Translations under genes and position numbers: made by a program
Shown: positions 37,331 through 48,900 of the stretch, in pieces
Layout: each line of letters begins with the position of its first letter
Position numbering within the stretch: the first letter of the stretch is position 1
NCBI RefSeq assembly: GCF_037038585.1
Contig: NC_092523.1
Location: 33,643,501-33,707,500 of the forward strand
From: Patagioenas fasciata
Taxonomy: Eukaryota > Chordata > Aves > Columbiformes > Columbidae
DNA length: 64,000 bases
Direction: 5' to 3'
Notes under the pieces: generated by a model
What the model was told of the DNA's origin: nothing
Database searches by the model: none
What the model saw: only the letters and a program-made list of their open reading frames with translations

Positions 37331-40300
37331 TACATAATGCAAAAAAAAATTAATTATACTTTACACCAGCAGAATAATTTCTAAGTTATGTTTAGCAGCA
37401 GGACTCCTGAGTAAACCTCGCGTCGTCCATTCCACTGCAAGAACTTAACAGATTGAGCCCCTGTTTTGTGTAGTCTGGGAGCTTTTTGGCTCAAGGAAGT
37501 ATTAGGGCCCTGAACCAAATATTTCTGTCTATCAATAATCAGAAACTAGGAAGACAAAACCCACTGAGCAATGGTCCTTCTGCTCATTTATGAAGTGTGA
37601 AGGACAATGCTTCTAAAGGACTTTTTCTTTTCTCCTAGACGCAACTTAACAAACTGCTGATGCTAAGCAATCTAACAGAGTTGAATGAGAAAAAAAAAAA
37701 AAAAAAAAAGAATGCAAATATCCGTTAAAGTCCCAGTCTCTGCATTAAAACCCTATTTACTTCTCGGCTGTTCTCATGTAGTGTACCATCTGCAGAAAAG
37801 TTTGCCACCATTTCTTTCCTACTTTGTTTATTTAGAATTCCACCTGAACTGTAAAAACATGATTTATGGAAAGTGAGGAAAGGATTCCTTTCATATATCA
37901 TACTACTCTCATGGCTCATGCACCACTGTCTTGAAAACCGATATGGTGTAAGCAGCTAAATAGTATACCAGAGGGTTTTTGGTTCCTGTGAAACTGAACG
38001 ACATTTGACCTCAGAGTTATTTTTTCCATATTTCCACTAATGTTACAAATAGAAGATACAGATGCAATTAAACTGAGACCTGTGATCTACGTCATCAGTC
38101 ATTTCAAGTTTTGTAAATGGTTTTTACTCTGCTGCTTTTAGTTTGTATTTCTCAAAGCCTGTTTTAAGTAGGACAGTTATTTTTTCTTTTTTTCTGGGAG
38201 AAAAAAGGCAATAAGAAAATAAATAATTATTAGTGTCCTGGAAACATATTATTATTCCTATTCTTCTTTTTAAGTTCAGTGTGAAATGTTCAGGACACAT
38301 TATATATAGAAAATATATTTAGAATTTCTTACAAATAGATTAGGATTAAGAAATAAATTAATATATAGCTAAGAGTAAAGTTTCCATGGAAAATACTGAG
38401 CAAGTGATAAGCTGAATTCAAGTTTTACTAGACCAAATGTAGCCTGCATGTTCTACCTCTAGAAACAGTAATTTCTGTGTTCAAAGTGTTTTGAGCACAA
38501 AGAGCACAGGGAGAAATATCTAGCTTAAATTTCTTCATGACATAGCTGGTTTCAGTGGTACCTTCCTTCAGAAATCTTAAGAATAAAACAACAACTGTAA
38601 GTGCCTTGCAGGAATGCATGCTCCTCTGTGCATAGTCCTGCAGGTTGCTCGGGAAATCACAAAGCTCTGGAACAGCAAAGCCACTTTAAAGGGAAAGTTG
38701 TGACAAGTGTCATGCCATGACAATGTGGAACAAGTACTGCAGGCTGTTTACAGCCCAACCTTTTTCCTGGGTTTTACAACAGAAGCCAGGGTAAAATGGC
38801 TGTTTACTCCAATGAAAGACATAAATGCTTGTCTGCTAAAGACTGAAGTACAGTGTACTTGTTTAACCAGTTCAAAGGACTCTCCTAAATTCCTGGGAGC
38901 ACCAGATGAGACAATATTTATACATATCAAGATGCAAGGCCTGATTCTCCACTGTCTTTCACATGCATATTTGTAAAAGCTTGAGTGCAGCTTCTGTTTT
39001 GCCAAGTCCTTCACTTTAATCAAGCTTTTTTCTTTTTGTTTTCAGCCTGGTGAGGTACCTGGCTATCTGTCAAGGTTGCTTAGATCACCTCACCTCTGAA
39101 ATTCAGAGATTAACAGATTCAGTGAGAATATTAGTGAACTTGTTAGGCTCATTTTTTAAACTTCTTTTGAACAGATTATTACAGCTACTACAGATTATTA
39201 CAACTAGTAATTAGTAGTTTATAAAATTAAATTAGCATTATTTACGCTAATATAGTTTTTAAGTGATTGATCCAGGGTGTCTTCAGCAATATTGTGGTGA
39301 GAACGATGGAAATAAAGTTGTCCAAATTATTGGTTAATTTATAAACTCCCTTGAGGGAGTCATCTCTCTAGTGGATATTGACAACAAGAAGCTGAGTTCC
39401 AGTTTTGCTCACTATCAGAAAAGTTTCTTCTTATTTCCAAAATAAAGCAAAAATAAATTAGCTGCTTACAAACCTACTAAATGATGCTCCCCCTTTACTA
39501 ATTCAAGAGCAGTTCTGTATTTGGCATTTATTTTGAACAGCTGTGTCGTATTGTACTTAAGGTACTGCCATTTCCAGTGTGAAAACTGATTCAGCATTTC
39601 TGAGTGACAAGTGCTGGCTGGTTTTTTCTAGACTCTATCTCTTTTGATTACCTGGTACACCAATACAAATAATAGATTTTAGACTGTAGGAGTATACTAA
39701 TACCAGACATTATGGTCTTACTGGTATCAGCTGGCCATACCTTGAATTACACTTCAAAGTTCAATTAGTTTAACTTAAGAGGACAAACGCCATTACAGGC
39801 TACCTTTTATGAACTGTTCTATGTAGAGTTGACTCTTGACTGTTGTTCAGAACAGCTAGCCATTATTTCACCCGCAAAAAGACCTATTGGCTACTGGAGT
39901 TTGGTAAGGTGTTGTGGCCTCACATGGCAAAATCCCTTTTCTCATGGCTATTCTCCAGCCCAGTCACAACAGCTGTAATTTCCCAATTGAAAAGGTTTTT
40001 CAGGCTTCGAAGCAATTCCAGGCATTGAAATGGGGAAATACTATTTTGCAAGTAGATCAGAAGCTTTGATTGCAGTACTTACCTTAAGTAAAGAGAACAC
40101 ATTTTCTAACTGCAAGAAGTAGAGTTAACACCATAAGTACATGAGATTGAGCTCTTTCATATTTATTCTTCTAAACCCCTTACTTGTGCATCTAATTAAT
40201 ATTAAAATGAATATGATTTCACTGAAGAACAAAAATGTCAGTTTTGGTTTCAAATAGAATAAGATACTTGGATATACAGACAAGTTTGCATGGAAAACCA

Positions 40301-42960
40301 GGTATTTAATATCAGTTAAGATCTAAGCTAGGGTATTTATTGAACCCAAACTTGCTGTAAGCTAATATATAGAGGGTAAGTTATCTTGATTCATGGGATG
40401 AACAATAGCATGTTAATTTGTGGGAACAGGTTCAGTGTATGACCTCTATGCCACTTAGGCCATACTACCTCATACCTTAGATTTTTTATCTATCTAGGAT
40501 CAGCCTTATCCCAGGCACAGCCACCAGCCCTGCTGCTTGTAACTGATCTAAACTGGCTGTAGGAGGTGTGGATTGTCTCTGTGATACTACTGTGCTCCAC
40601 CCTCTGTAACGTCCACTCCCAATGATGCGAAAGAGTTGTCTTCTCTTTTCTCTGTATGTAATCTATCTGTTTCATCAGTTTTTTTTTTTTTCCAAGATTG
40701 TTTTTCTCTTGATTCTTTTCAGATCATCACCACTTTCTAGTTCCTATACTTTACTTTCAGGTACTGTTTTTAACATGCACTTTTAAAAAAATAAAATCAA
40801 TAATTGTTTGTTCACAGATGTTTTAAATAAAAAAGGTGCCAATATTTGTAAACACTTTGAGTGCAAGGGTAGATAGGCTTATACAAACTGTTGCCAGATC
40901 AAATCTAGGGACTAAATAAAAACTGTCAGAGGTCAATGAAGAAACCACTTTTGACCACTGGATTAATTCTGCCTTTTCTTTTAATGGGCTTGAACCACTT
41001 CTACAAGCAGTGTAGAGTGAGTGGGATTCTGTAGAAGAAGGAGAAATGTTTTTAAACGTGATTAATAAATTCACATAAAATGCCAGTTTCCTCCAGAAAT
41101 AGCTGACTTCTTATCCTGCCCTATATCTGCTCATCTACGTCTTGGATTTCCCTAGATTAAGTGAAGTGAAGTTTAGGGGCTGTGGGTGGCGATAATTCAA
41201 ATCTGCACTAGCTAATAAGCCATAGTTACAACACCATAGTGTAAACCATAGCTATACTACCATACCTGAACATTCTTCAAGTAGCATATGCTCCCTTCAC
41301 AAGTCTTCCTCCTTCAAGTGTTTCTGGGAGACTCAAATGACCCTTTTGTTTTCAAACTAGCCAATTAAATATTCATATGAATTTAAATTTGGTTGTTGGC
41401 TCAGAGTAATAACAGTTTGTTCACAGAAATCCTAGATAGTAGTGTTTCAATAAAAGATGTACCAATAACACTTAAAAATGAAAAATAGTTGACCCCAAAT
41501 CTTAGTGTTAGAGAAATAACTATGGAGCAAAATATTCATACTTCTTCAGTGATTTTCCAACATTGACTTAAAATCTAGATTCACAGAGCATAGGTGAGCT
41601 TGATCGCAGTTCATATTGTTCTCATTGAAATGACCATGTAAAATGGGGATCATGATTTTGAGAGCTGCAGAATATAGTATTAATAAAATTTTTCACCAGT
41701 TTTGTTCTTTAAAGCAAATAGAAAAAATATTTTAACACCATTCCTATAAATAAGAGCAGGAAAAATTGCCTCCAAGAAATAGCAATTCTTGTTCTTCTCT
41801 TTTCTGCTTGGCACACAATTTCCCAGGGAAGCTGTTTAAGTCAGCAGAAGCCTATGAATGTGAGAGTGCTGTGGAGAAAAATGCACATAGTTTCTTTCAA
41901 CTTGCATTTTAATTCTTTGTTTTCATTCTTTCAGATTCCACTACTGACATTACATAAACAACAATTCTGTTTTGACTAAATTACCATGTCAAGTAAAGAT
42001 GGGAGTAATATACAGTTTATATTCACCTATTCATTTATCTTCTCATATCAAAATAGAAAAAGATCTTTGTTTCATTCTCTTCTAAACACTTTTCTCTCCA
42101 TTATCCAAGAGTAAAATTGCTTATATTAACATTTTCCCCATAACTGCTCTTCAGTTAAGATTCACGTTTATTGTCTTTGCTTTACCAAGTCAAGAACTTC
42201 TCATCAAGGAACATTCTTAACTACTATATGGATAAACAGACACAAATGCATGATTGAATATCCTGTGAAGAAGAAAGAAGAAGGAAAAATAGTTATATGA
42301 ATAAATGCTTAACATAAACTGAAAGACTATGAAAGACACTGTAATAGAGCAGAAATTATGGAAAAAAAAAAAAAAAAGCTATCAGGGCTTCTGATGTGTT
42401 TTTTTTTTTTCCAGCGTTGCCTTGATCTATATTGTGATATTAAGTCCTTCCTAGCTAAATCCTAGGCAACCAAGCATGGCAATGATTGGCTTTTGGACAT
42501 ATTCTGCATCGCCATTTCCTGCAGAAAAGAGCATTTGGTCTATTCACAAAATCTAAGCAAGACCAGAGTGTGAATCCATGAGACATATGTATACATAAAA
42601 CTGCCAGAGTGCCACTGTTGATGCAGCTGGATCATCTGGAAAGTGACAATCCTGAATCTTAATAAAACAGGGAAGGATGGTTAGCAGAAAGAGACATAAA
42701 GGGATTTCTTTTCTCCCTTTTTTTTTTTTTTTTAATGCATATGTTCTTTTGGTATGAAAGAGAAGCAGAAAGAGAAGGATGTATAAAAACAGATGTGGAA
42801 CTACAAAGCCTCCCCACAGACTCCCTGAGAAGGAAGATGTACATAAACAGCAGTCTGTGTGGCCATTAAAGTACAAACCGATTCAGAAAGAGGATATGAA
42901 AAAATGTTACAGTAAGCACGTAATTCATTGCGAAAGTTGAGATGTATACAACTATCCTAG

Positions 42961-42967
42961 GGTAGCA
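42961..42967 (+). repeat. Candidate target-site duplication, left of CR1 copy 1
   Basis: GGTAGCA here recurs at 45896-45902, immediately after the CR1 terminal octamers. The first G of the right copy is also the last base of the third octamer, so the independent match is 6-7 bp. CR1 insertions often lack clear duplications, and chance is possible. Confidence 0.4.
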
Positions 42968-43015
42968 TTCTAAAACAGATGAGGACCGGGTGGCCTCCTG
43001 TGCCCTAGGGAGAAA

Positions 43016-45808
43016 TTGGTGTGCTCTGCTCGCTCCCTGAAATGCCTGTACACCAATGCGCGCAGCATGGGGAATAAGCAGGAGGAGTTAGAATCCTATG
43101 TTCGGTTGGGAGATTATGATCTGGTGGCAATTACAGAAACGTGGTGGGACAGTTCACATGACTGGAATGTGGTCATGGATGGCTACGCCCTTTTCAGGAA
43201 AGATAGGCCAGCCAGGCGTGGTGGTGGAGTTGCTCTCTATGTGAGAGAGCAACTGCAATGTACTAAATTCTGCCCAGGAGTGGATGAGGAACGAGTTGAG
43301 AGTGTATGGGTCAGGATCAAGGGACAGGCTGGCAGGGGTGATACTGTTGTAGGTGTCTATTATAGGCCACCAGATCAGACTGAGGAAGTTGATGAGGCCT
43401 TCTATGCGCAGCTGAGAGTGGCCTCACAGTCACAGGCCCTGGTTGTTGTGGGTGATTTTAACTTCCCTGATGTTTGCTGGAAGGACCATTCAGCCAGCCA
43501 GCCACAGTCCAGGAGGTTCCTCCAGTGCATTGATGATAACTTCCTCATGCAGATGGTGGAGGAGCCGACCAGGAGAGGTGCACTGCTGGATCTCATCCTC
43601 ACTAACAAAGAGGGTCTGGTCGAAGCAGTAAAGGTCGAGGGCTGCCTGGGTTGCAGTGACCACGAGATGGTGGAGTTCAGCATCTCGTGTGGCAGGAACA
43701 GAATAGCAAGTAGAATTGCAACCCTGGACTTTGGCAGGGCTAATTTCGGCCTTTTCAAGCAATTGCTGGGGGAAATCCCATGGGCAAGACTGCTTGAAGG
43801 AAAAGGGGCCCAAGAGAGCTGGATTGCATTCAGAGATTGCTTCTTCCATGCTCAGGATCAGAGCATCCCCACACGTAGGAAGTCGAGGAAGGGAGCCAGA
43901 AGGCCTGCGTGGTTGAATAGGGATCTGTTGGGTATGCTCAAGCAGAAGAGGCGAGTTTACAGGTCATGGAAGCAGGGACTGGCCACTTGGGAGGAATATA
44001 AGGCTGCTGTTAGAGGATGCAGGAGGGCAGCTAGGGTAGCCAAGGCCTCCTTAGAATTACAGCTGGCGAGAGGGGTCAAGGGCAGCAAGAAGAACTTTTT
44101 CAAATACATAGCAGATAAAACTAATATCAGAGGCAATGTAGGCCCACTGATGAATGAGGTGGGTGCCCTGGTGGCAGAAGACACAGAGAAGGCAGAATTG
44201 CTGAATGCCTTCTTTGTCTCTGTCTACTCCGCTGGAGGCTGTCCTGGGGAACCCTGTACCCCTGAGACCCCAGATGAAGCCAGGTTAATGGAGGAGTTTG
44301 CTTTAGTCGATGAGGACTGGGTTAGGGAACAATTAAATAGTCTGGACGTCCATAAATCCATGGGTCCAGATGGGATGCATCCGCGGGTGCTGAGGGAGCT
44401 GGCTGAAGTCATTGCTAGACCGCTCTCCATCATTTTTGCCAAGTCTTGGGAAACGGGAGAGGTGCCCGAGGACTGGAGGAAAGCAAATGTCACTCCAGTC
44501 TTTAAAAAGGGCAAGAAGGAGGACCTGGGTAATTATAGACCAGTCAGCCTCACCTCTGTCCCTGGGAAAGTAATGGAACAGCTTATCCTTGGTGCCATCT
44601 CAAGGCACATCAGGGATAAGAGGGTCATTAGGGGCAGTCAGCATGGCTTTACCAAGGGTAAGTCATGCTTGACCAACCTCATAGCCTTTTATGAGAATGT
44701 AACAAGGTGGATGGATGATGGCAGAGCGGTGGATGTGGTCTACCTTGACTTCAGTAAAGCCTTTGACACAGTCTCCCACAGCATCCTCACAGCTAAATTG
44801 AGGAGGTGTGGTCTAGACAATAGAGTAGTGAGGTGGGTTGCAAACTGGCTTAAAGAGAGAAGCCAGAGAGTGGTGGTCAATGGTGCGGAGTCCAGTTGGA
44901 GGTCAGTATCTAGTGGAGTGCCTCAGGGGTCAGTACTGGGGCCAATATTATTCAATATATTCATTAATGATTTAGACGAGGGAATTGAGTGTACCATCAG
45001 CAAGTTTGCTTATGACACTAAGCTGGGAGGAGTGGCTGACATGCCAGAAGGCTGTGCTGCCATCCAGCGGGACCTGGACAGGCTGGAGAGTTGGGCAGGG
45101 GATAACCTGATGGAATTTAACAAGGGAAAGTGTAGAGTCCTGCATCTGGGCAGGAACAACCCCAAGTTCCAGTATAGGTTGGGGAATGACCTATTAGAGA
45201 GCAGTGTAGGGGAAAGGGACCTGGGGGTCCTGGTGGACAACAGGACGACCATGAGCCAGCACTGTTCCCTTGTGGCCAGGAAGGCCAATGGCATCCTTGG
45301 GTGTATTACAAGGGGGGTGGTCAGTAGATCGAGAGAGGTCCTCCTTCTCCTCTACTCCGCCCTGGTGAGACCCCATCTGGAATATTGTGTCCAGTTCTGG
45401 GCCCCTCAGTTCAAGAAGGACAGGGAACTGCTGGAGAGGGTCCAGCGTAGGGCAACAAAGATGATTAAGGGAGTGGAGCACCTCCCTTATGAAGAAAGGC
45501 TGAGGGAGCTGGGGCTCTTTAGTTTGGAGAAGAGGAGACTGAGGGGTGACCTTATTAATGTTTATAAATATATAAAGGGTGAGTGCCACGAGAATGGAGT
45601 CAGGTTCTTCTCAGTGGCAAACAATGATAGGACAAGGGGCAATGGGATCAAGCTGGAACACAAGAGGTTCCACTTAAATTTGAGAAAGAACTTCTTCTCA
45701 GTGAGGGTAACAGAGCACTGGAACAGGCTACCCAGGGAGGCTGTGGAGTCTCCTTCCCTGGAGACATTCAAAGCCCGCCTGGACACATTCCTGTGCGACC
45801 TCACCTAG
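43016..45808 (+). CDS. CR1 ORF2 endonuclease/reverse transcriptase, open frame with mutated catalytic box
   Basis: The open frame runs from just after a TGA at 42980-42982 to TAG at 45806-45808. Position 43016 is a TTG; the first in-frame ATG is at 43067 (residue 18 in this numbering), so the native start is probably lost. Endonuclease (about residues 9-230): N14 in TNARS, E41 in ITETWW, Y115 in YYRPP, D147 and N149 in GDFN, and D215/H216 in SDH are all present. Reverse transcriptase (about 445-700): K447 in [24 protein letters not shown] from 496, [10 protein letters not shown] from 542, D578 in LDFSKAFD, and [10 protein letters not shown] from 634. The box normally FADD reads FAYD at 664-667 (Y666, TAT at 45011-45013), so the first active-site aspartate of that pair is lost. 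The C-terminal region ([34 protein letters not shown]) is intact. The length is close to that of a full ORF2. It has the features of an endonuclease-competent but polymerase-dead product, if expressed at all. Avian annotations often label such frames as jockey-type RNA-directed DNA polymerase. Confidence 0.93.
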   Translation: MVCSARSLKCLYTNARSMGNKQEELESYVRLGDYDLVAITETWWDSSHDWNVVMDGYALFRKDRPARRGGGVALYVREQLQCTKFCPGVDEERVESVWVRIKGQAGRGDTVVGVYYRPPDQTEEVDEAFYAQLRVASQSQALVVVGDFNFPDVCWKDHSASQPQSRRFLQCIDDNFLMQMVEEPTRRGALLDLILTNKEGLVEAVKVEGCLGCSDHEMVEFSISCGRNRIASRIATLDFGRANFGLFKQLLGEIPWARLLEGKGAQESWIAFRDCFFHAQDQSIPTRRKSRKGARRPAWLNRDLLGMLKQKRRVYRSWKQGLATWEEYKAAVRGCRRAARVAKASLELQLARGVKGSKKNFFKYIADKTNIRGNVGPLMNEVGALVAEDTEKAELLNAFFVSVYSAGGCPGEPCTPETPDEARLMEEFALVDEDWVREQLNSLDVHKSMGPDGMHPRVLRELAEVIARPLSIIFAKSWETGEVPEDWRKANVTPVFKKGKKEDLGNYRPVSLTSVPGKVMEQLILGAISRHIRDKRVIRGSQHGFTKGKSCLTNLIAFYENVTRWMDDGRAVDVVYLDFSKAFDTVSHSILTAKLRRCGLDNRVVRWVANWLKERSQRVVVNGAESSWRSVSSGVPQGSVLGPILFNIFINDLDEGIECTISKFAYDTKLGGVADMPEGCAAIQRDLDRLESWAGDNLMEFNKGKCRVLHLGRNNPKFQYRLGNDLLESSVGERDLGVLVDNRTTMSQHCSLVARKANGILGCITRGVVSRSREVLLLLYSALVRPHLEYCVQFWAPQFKKDRELLERVQRRATKMIKGVEHLPYEERLRELGLFSLEKRRLRGDLINVYKYIKGECHENGVRFFSVANNDRTRGNGIKLEHKRFHLNLRKNFFSVRVTEHWNRLPREAVESPSLETFKARLDTFLCDLT

Positions 45809-45872
45809 GCGTTCCTGCTCCAGCAGGGGGATTGGACTAGATGATCTTTTGAGGTCCCTTCCAATCCCAAAC

Positions 45873-45896
45873 ATACTGTGATACTGTGATACCGTG
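45873..45896 (+). repeat. CR1 terminal octamer repeat, variant ATACTGTG form
   Basis: Two ATACTGTG units are followed by ATACCGTG. The other plus-strand copies in this window use ATTCTGTG. The same T-to-A change occurs in every unit, which suggests the tail was made from one template unit during reverse transcription or inherited from a variant source element. Confidence 0.85.
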
Positions 45897-45902
45897 GTAG
45901 CA
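45896..45902 (+). repeat. Candidate target-site duplication, right of CR1 copy 1
   Basis: GGTAGCA matches 42961-42967 on the other side of the element. It overlaps the terminal octamer by one base. Confidence 0.4.
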
Positions 45903-48900
45903 GAGAATTAGTCTTTCCTGCATGATTAAATACAGCTAGTGTTTGTAAATATGAGGAAATCACCCCGTAGGTGATCTAGACCTTACAAAGTTTGTCAAGA
46001 ATAGTAAGTTTCTCGGGCAAATCTGAAAGCTGTAGCAGGGCTAGGCAAGCCAGTAGGCTAACTTACAGTCTCGGTCTGTAGCAGCTACAACTACAGTATT
46101 ATTTACTGATATAAATAAGATCCTGCTTTCATCTGAGAATTTCACTCAATCCTTTAACAGAGAATGATGGATAGTCCTCAATATTGTCCAAAGTAACTTA
46201 TTGTCCAGTGGGAACTTATCCTCATCGCTGCAATAGCAGCAGCCTCTCTAAATGACAAAGGCAGAATCTTGCCGTAGTTCTGAGTCACCTTAAAGAAAAT
46301 GTCTATCTTTTCTATAAGACTTTAAAGGGTTGTGGGTTTTTTCTGATGAATTTACAGTCTGAACTGTTGTTTTTTTATCTGTAGTCCTGTTCTCACCTTC
46401 ACATTTTCTGTCCGATTAAAAGCACTGAAAGTCCAATGCATTTACCACTTTTGAATTGTTTAGCGGTGCTTTGATTTGTTGCTCTTTCTCATACAGAGCT
46501 CCTTTTGCAGTTTCACATTCCTTTTTTTTTTTTATAGCTCTAACACTAGAGGACATTGGCTTATATTAGTGAGAGATGTTTAAAATGTACACATGAATTG
46601 TATAGTAAGTGGAAAGTGTGATTTATGCTTTTGTTTTGACTGTATATTAACCATGTACTATCATTGTTTTTATTACAGTGAAGTTTTTTTTTTGTAAAGA
46701 AGTTATTCTTTTCACTTCATCTTCTACTGCTGTGATCTCCTCAGTCCTTGCAATTTCCTAAGCTTCTATTCACCCCAGCCTATTTCAGTACGTGGCCCTG
46801 AAAGTTTTGGTTACTTTCTCGATTTCAAGGGCCAGCATTTCAGTCTTACCTCTTCCTAACAGTGTATATTGCCAAAAGGAGCTTCCCATGTACTCACACC
46901 ATCTACCACTCATCCCGTCAGTTCCCATGTGTCATTATCATAGAAGTATGTGTTCTGAAACACATTTTGTGTTAAATTGTTTCATGAATTCTTTCAAATA
47001 TGCATACATCCAGCACAACTGAAATGCTGAGTTGGGTGGTCTCTACTGCTTTGTGGTAGAGGCAAGAGCAAAACATCATGTGTGATTTTAACACCATTAA
47101 GTTGTTTATTGATAATCCAGAAGTGATGTGGCTGAATCAGTATTATCTCCACTGTAAGGGGTTTCTATTGTTAACTCTTCGGTTGCTCATTGCCATGTAC
47201 AGAACACAGACTGAGCGATTCTCTATTCTGCTATCCCTTTTTACTAGAAATGTCTACAAAAGTCTATAGAGGCTTTGTGTCAAGAGTGGCAGCAGCATCT
47301 GTCCCTCAGGGAATACTTGTTTTTGCTTGTCCTCTAGATTTCAATGATACATAATAAAAATACAACAGAAATGAATAAGTGTGATAACATCTTTGACTCA
47401 GACTGTCTTTATTTTCCAGACTAATTATACTACAGAACTTCACTCTCCTACTCAGACTGCTTCAAAGCTTCTCCAGCTGGGCATGTTCCTCATGCACAGC
47501 ATCAGATGATATTACTGTCTCCAAATCAGTTGGTACTATCATTCAAATAGCAGCTTCCTGATTCAAACCTAAAACCATAGCAGTCTTCTTATTAATTATA
47601 GTAACAATTTGGAGGAGATTGTTGTGGCACATTACAGCAGTACACATGAATTAAAACATCAACAAAACACAATTGTGTTTAGAGTTCAGTAGTAACAGAC
47701 GGGTATTCATGTGCAGCTATTTCCTATCAAATGGCTGAACTCTTTTCTGCTTTACATAGCAGTATTGCATACTATTTAAGCCAAAGCTAAGCTTATGCAG
47801 AATTTCACCCAAGTGTCTGAACTGTTTGCAGCAAAGACCCAAAGTTAATTTCCAGTCACTTATTCCCATATAGCTCTGCTGAAGATAGTGTCATCACATA
47901 GGACTGAACAGTACTCAGTTTCAGTTTTCTAAGCACATCTGTTAGTTTCATGACAGCAATTTCTTTGTGAGTTACATTAGTTAGAACAGAACCAGATGCT
48001 GGTCTCTCTCTCAAAGCAACTTATTCTTTGAGTGAACCCACTGATACAAGCACCTTGTTTTTACTAAAGAACAACCAGCCTGCACGTGGCAATGACATAC
48101 CATAGGAAAATGATCTGTTACATTTTCCATACCTGTTCCTTTCCCTTGGGCTTCAAACACCCCGTTAGGTACAAACAGTGTCACTTGGCATGAGTTAAGT
48201 GTTATTGAATCCTGTGGGAAGGTAGGAAACAGTTTACCTCTATGGTAGGATAAATCCTGTTTATATTGCTAGATGCTCTTGTGTTAGATTCTGGCAAGGA
48301 AAGCTTCACCATCTGCCAGGGATTTATAGGAAATCTGGCAGAAATAGACAAATAGAAGATATTCTTAATCAATATATCCCTTTATTTCTTATCTTCCTTC
48401 CCTCCATAGACTCATAGCCAGTAAGCCAACACCATCCACCTGTGCTGGCAACTCCAGGACTTCTGGCTCAGGAGGGGACACAGATGCCTTGAACCACTAA
48501 GCAACTACCCCTCATATATTTTTTATATGCTGAGGGCTCTATGGCTATGCACCTGGTTTGGGATAACAAATTTTCATTCAGCTGTTGATGACTTTGAATC
48601 CAATTGAGAAAACAGCTCATTTGCATTCTACACAGCTTGTTTGCTTCTGCTTCTAATTCTTTCCCTGACCACTTCTAATTAGAAGAGTTTCAATGGAAGA
48701 GTTGTTTTGTTCTGTGCAGCTAACAATTATTTTCTCCCAGTCAGGACACAGGACCTTTCCTAGTGGGGTGATCTGCAAGAGACTATGGATATCTTTAGGT
48801 TTCTTTGCAGATCAGAATGAAAAGGTTAATGTCAAAAACTTAAAATACAACACCCAGGTTTTCTGCCACAGGAGTTTTCACAGCAGGCAAAAGACTTTAG

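Larger units (their letters stand above)
36041..42967. other. AT-rich noncoding stretch, no gene seen
   Basis: No exon or transposon was recognised. It contains the A/C-rich simple repeat at 37206-37330 and homopolymers A20 at 37690-37709, T15 at 40679-40693, A16 at 42362-42377 and T16 at 42718-42733. An imperfect 19-bp near-tandem duplication (ACAGATTATTACA core) occurs at 39171 and 39190. Confidence 0.5.
42968..45896 (+). mobile_element. CR1 LINE copy 1, nearly complete ORF2, ORF1 missing
   Basis: This is a non-LTR retrotransposon of the avian CR1 clade, about 2.9 kb. It contains an almost complete ORF2 (annotated separately) and a short 3' region with TTGGACTAGATGATCTTTTG. It ends in three octamers at 45873-45896 that read ATACTGTG, ATACTGTG, ATACCGTG rather than the usual ATTCTGTG. 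Nothing resembling ORF1 or a 5' UTR precedes it, so it is 5'-truncated just upstream of ORF2. The exact left boundary lies somewhere in 42968-42983. The frame is uninterrupted and CpG sites are retained, suggesting it is the youngest large copy in the window. Confidence 0.95.

Noticed and set aside
37084..37384. Lys/Asn/Gln-rich and Phe/Leu/Trp-rich frames on both strands
   Set aside because: They are artefacts of the A/C-rich simple repeat at 37206-37330.
43402..45804. Several minus-strand frames of 60-131 codons inside CR1 copy 1 and similar ones in copy 2
   Set aside because: They are antisense shadows of ORF2; the same frames recur in both copies because the sense sequence is homologous.
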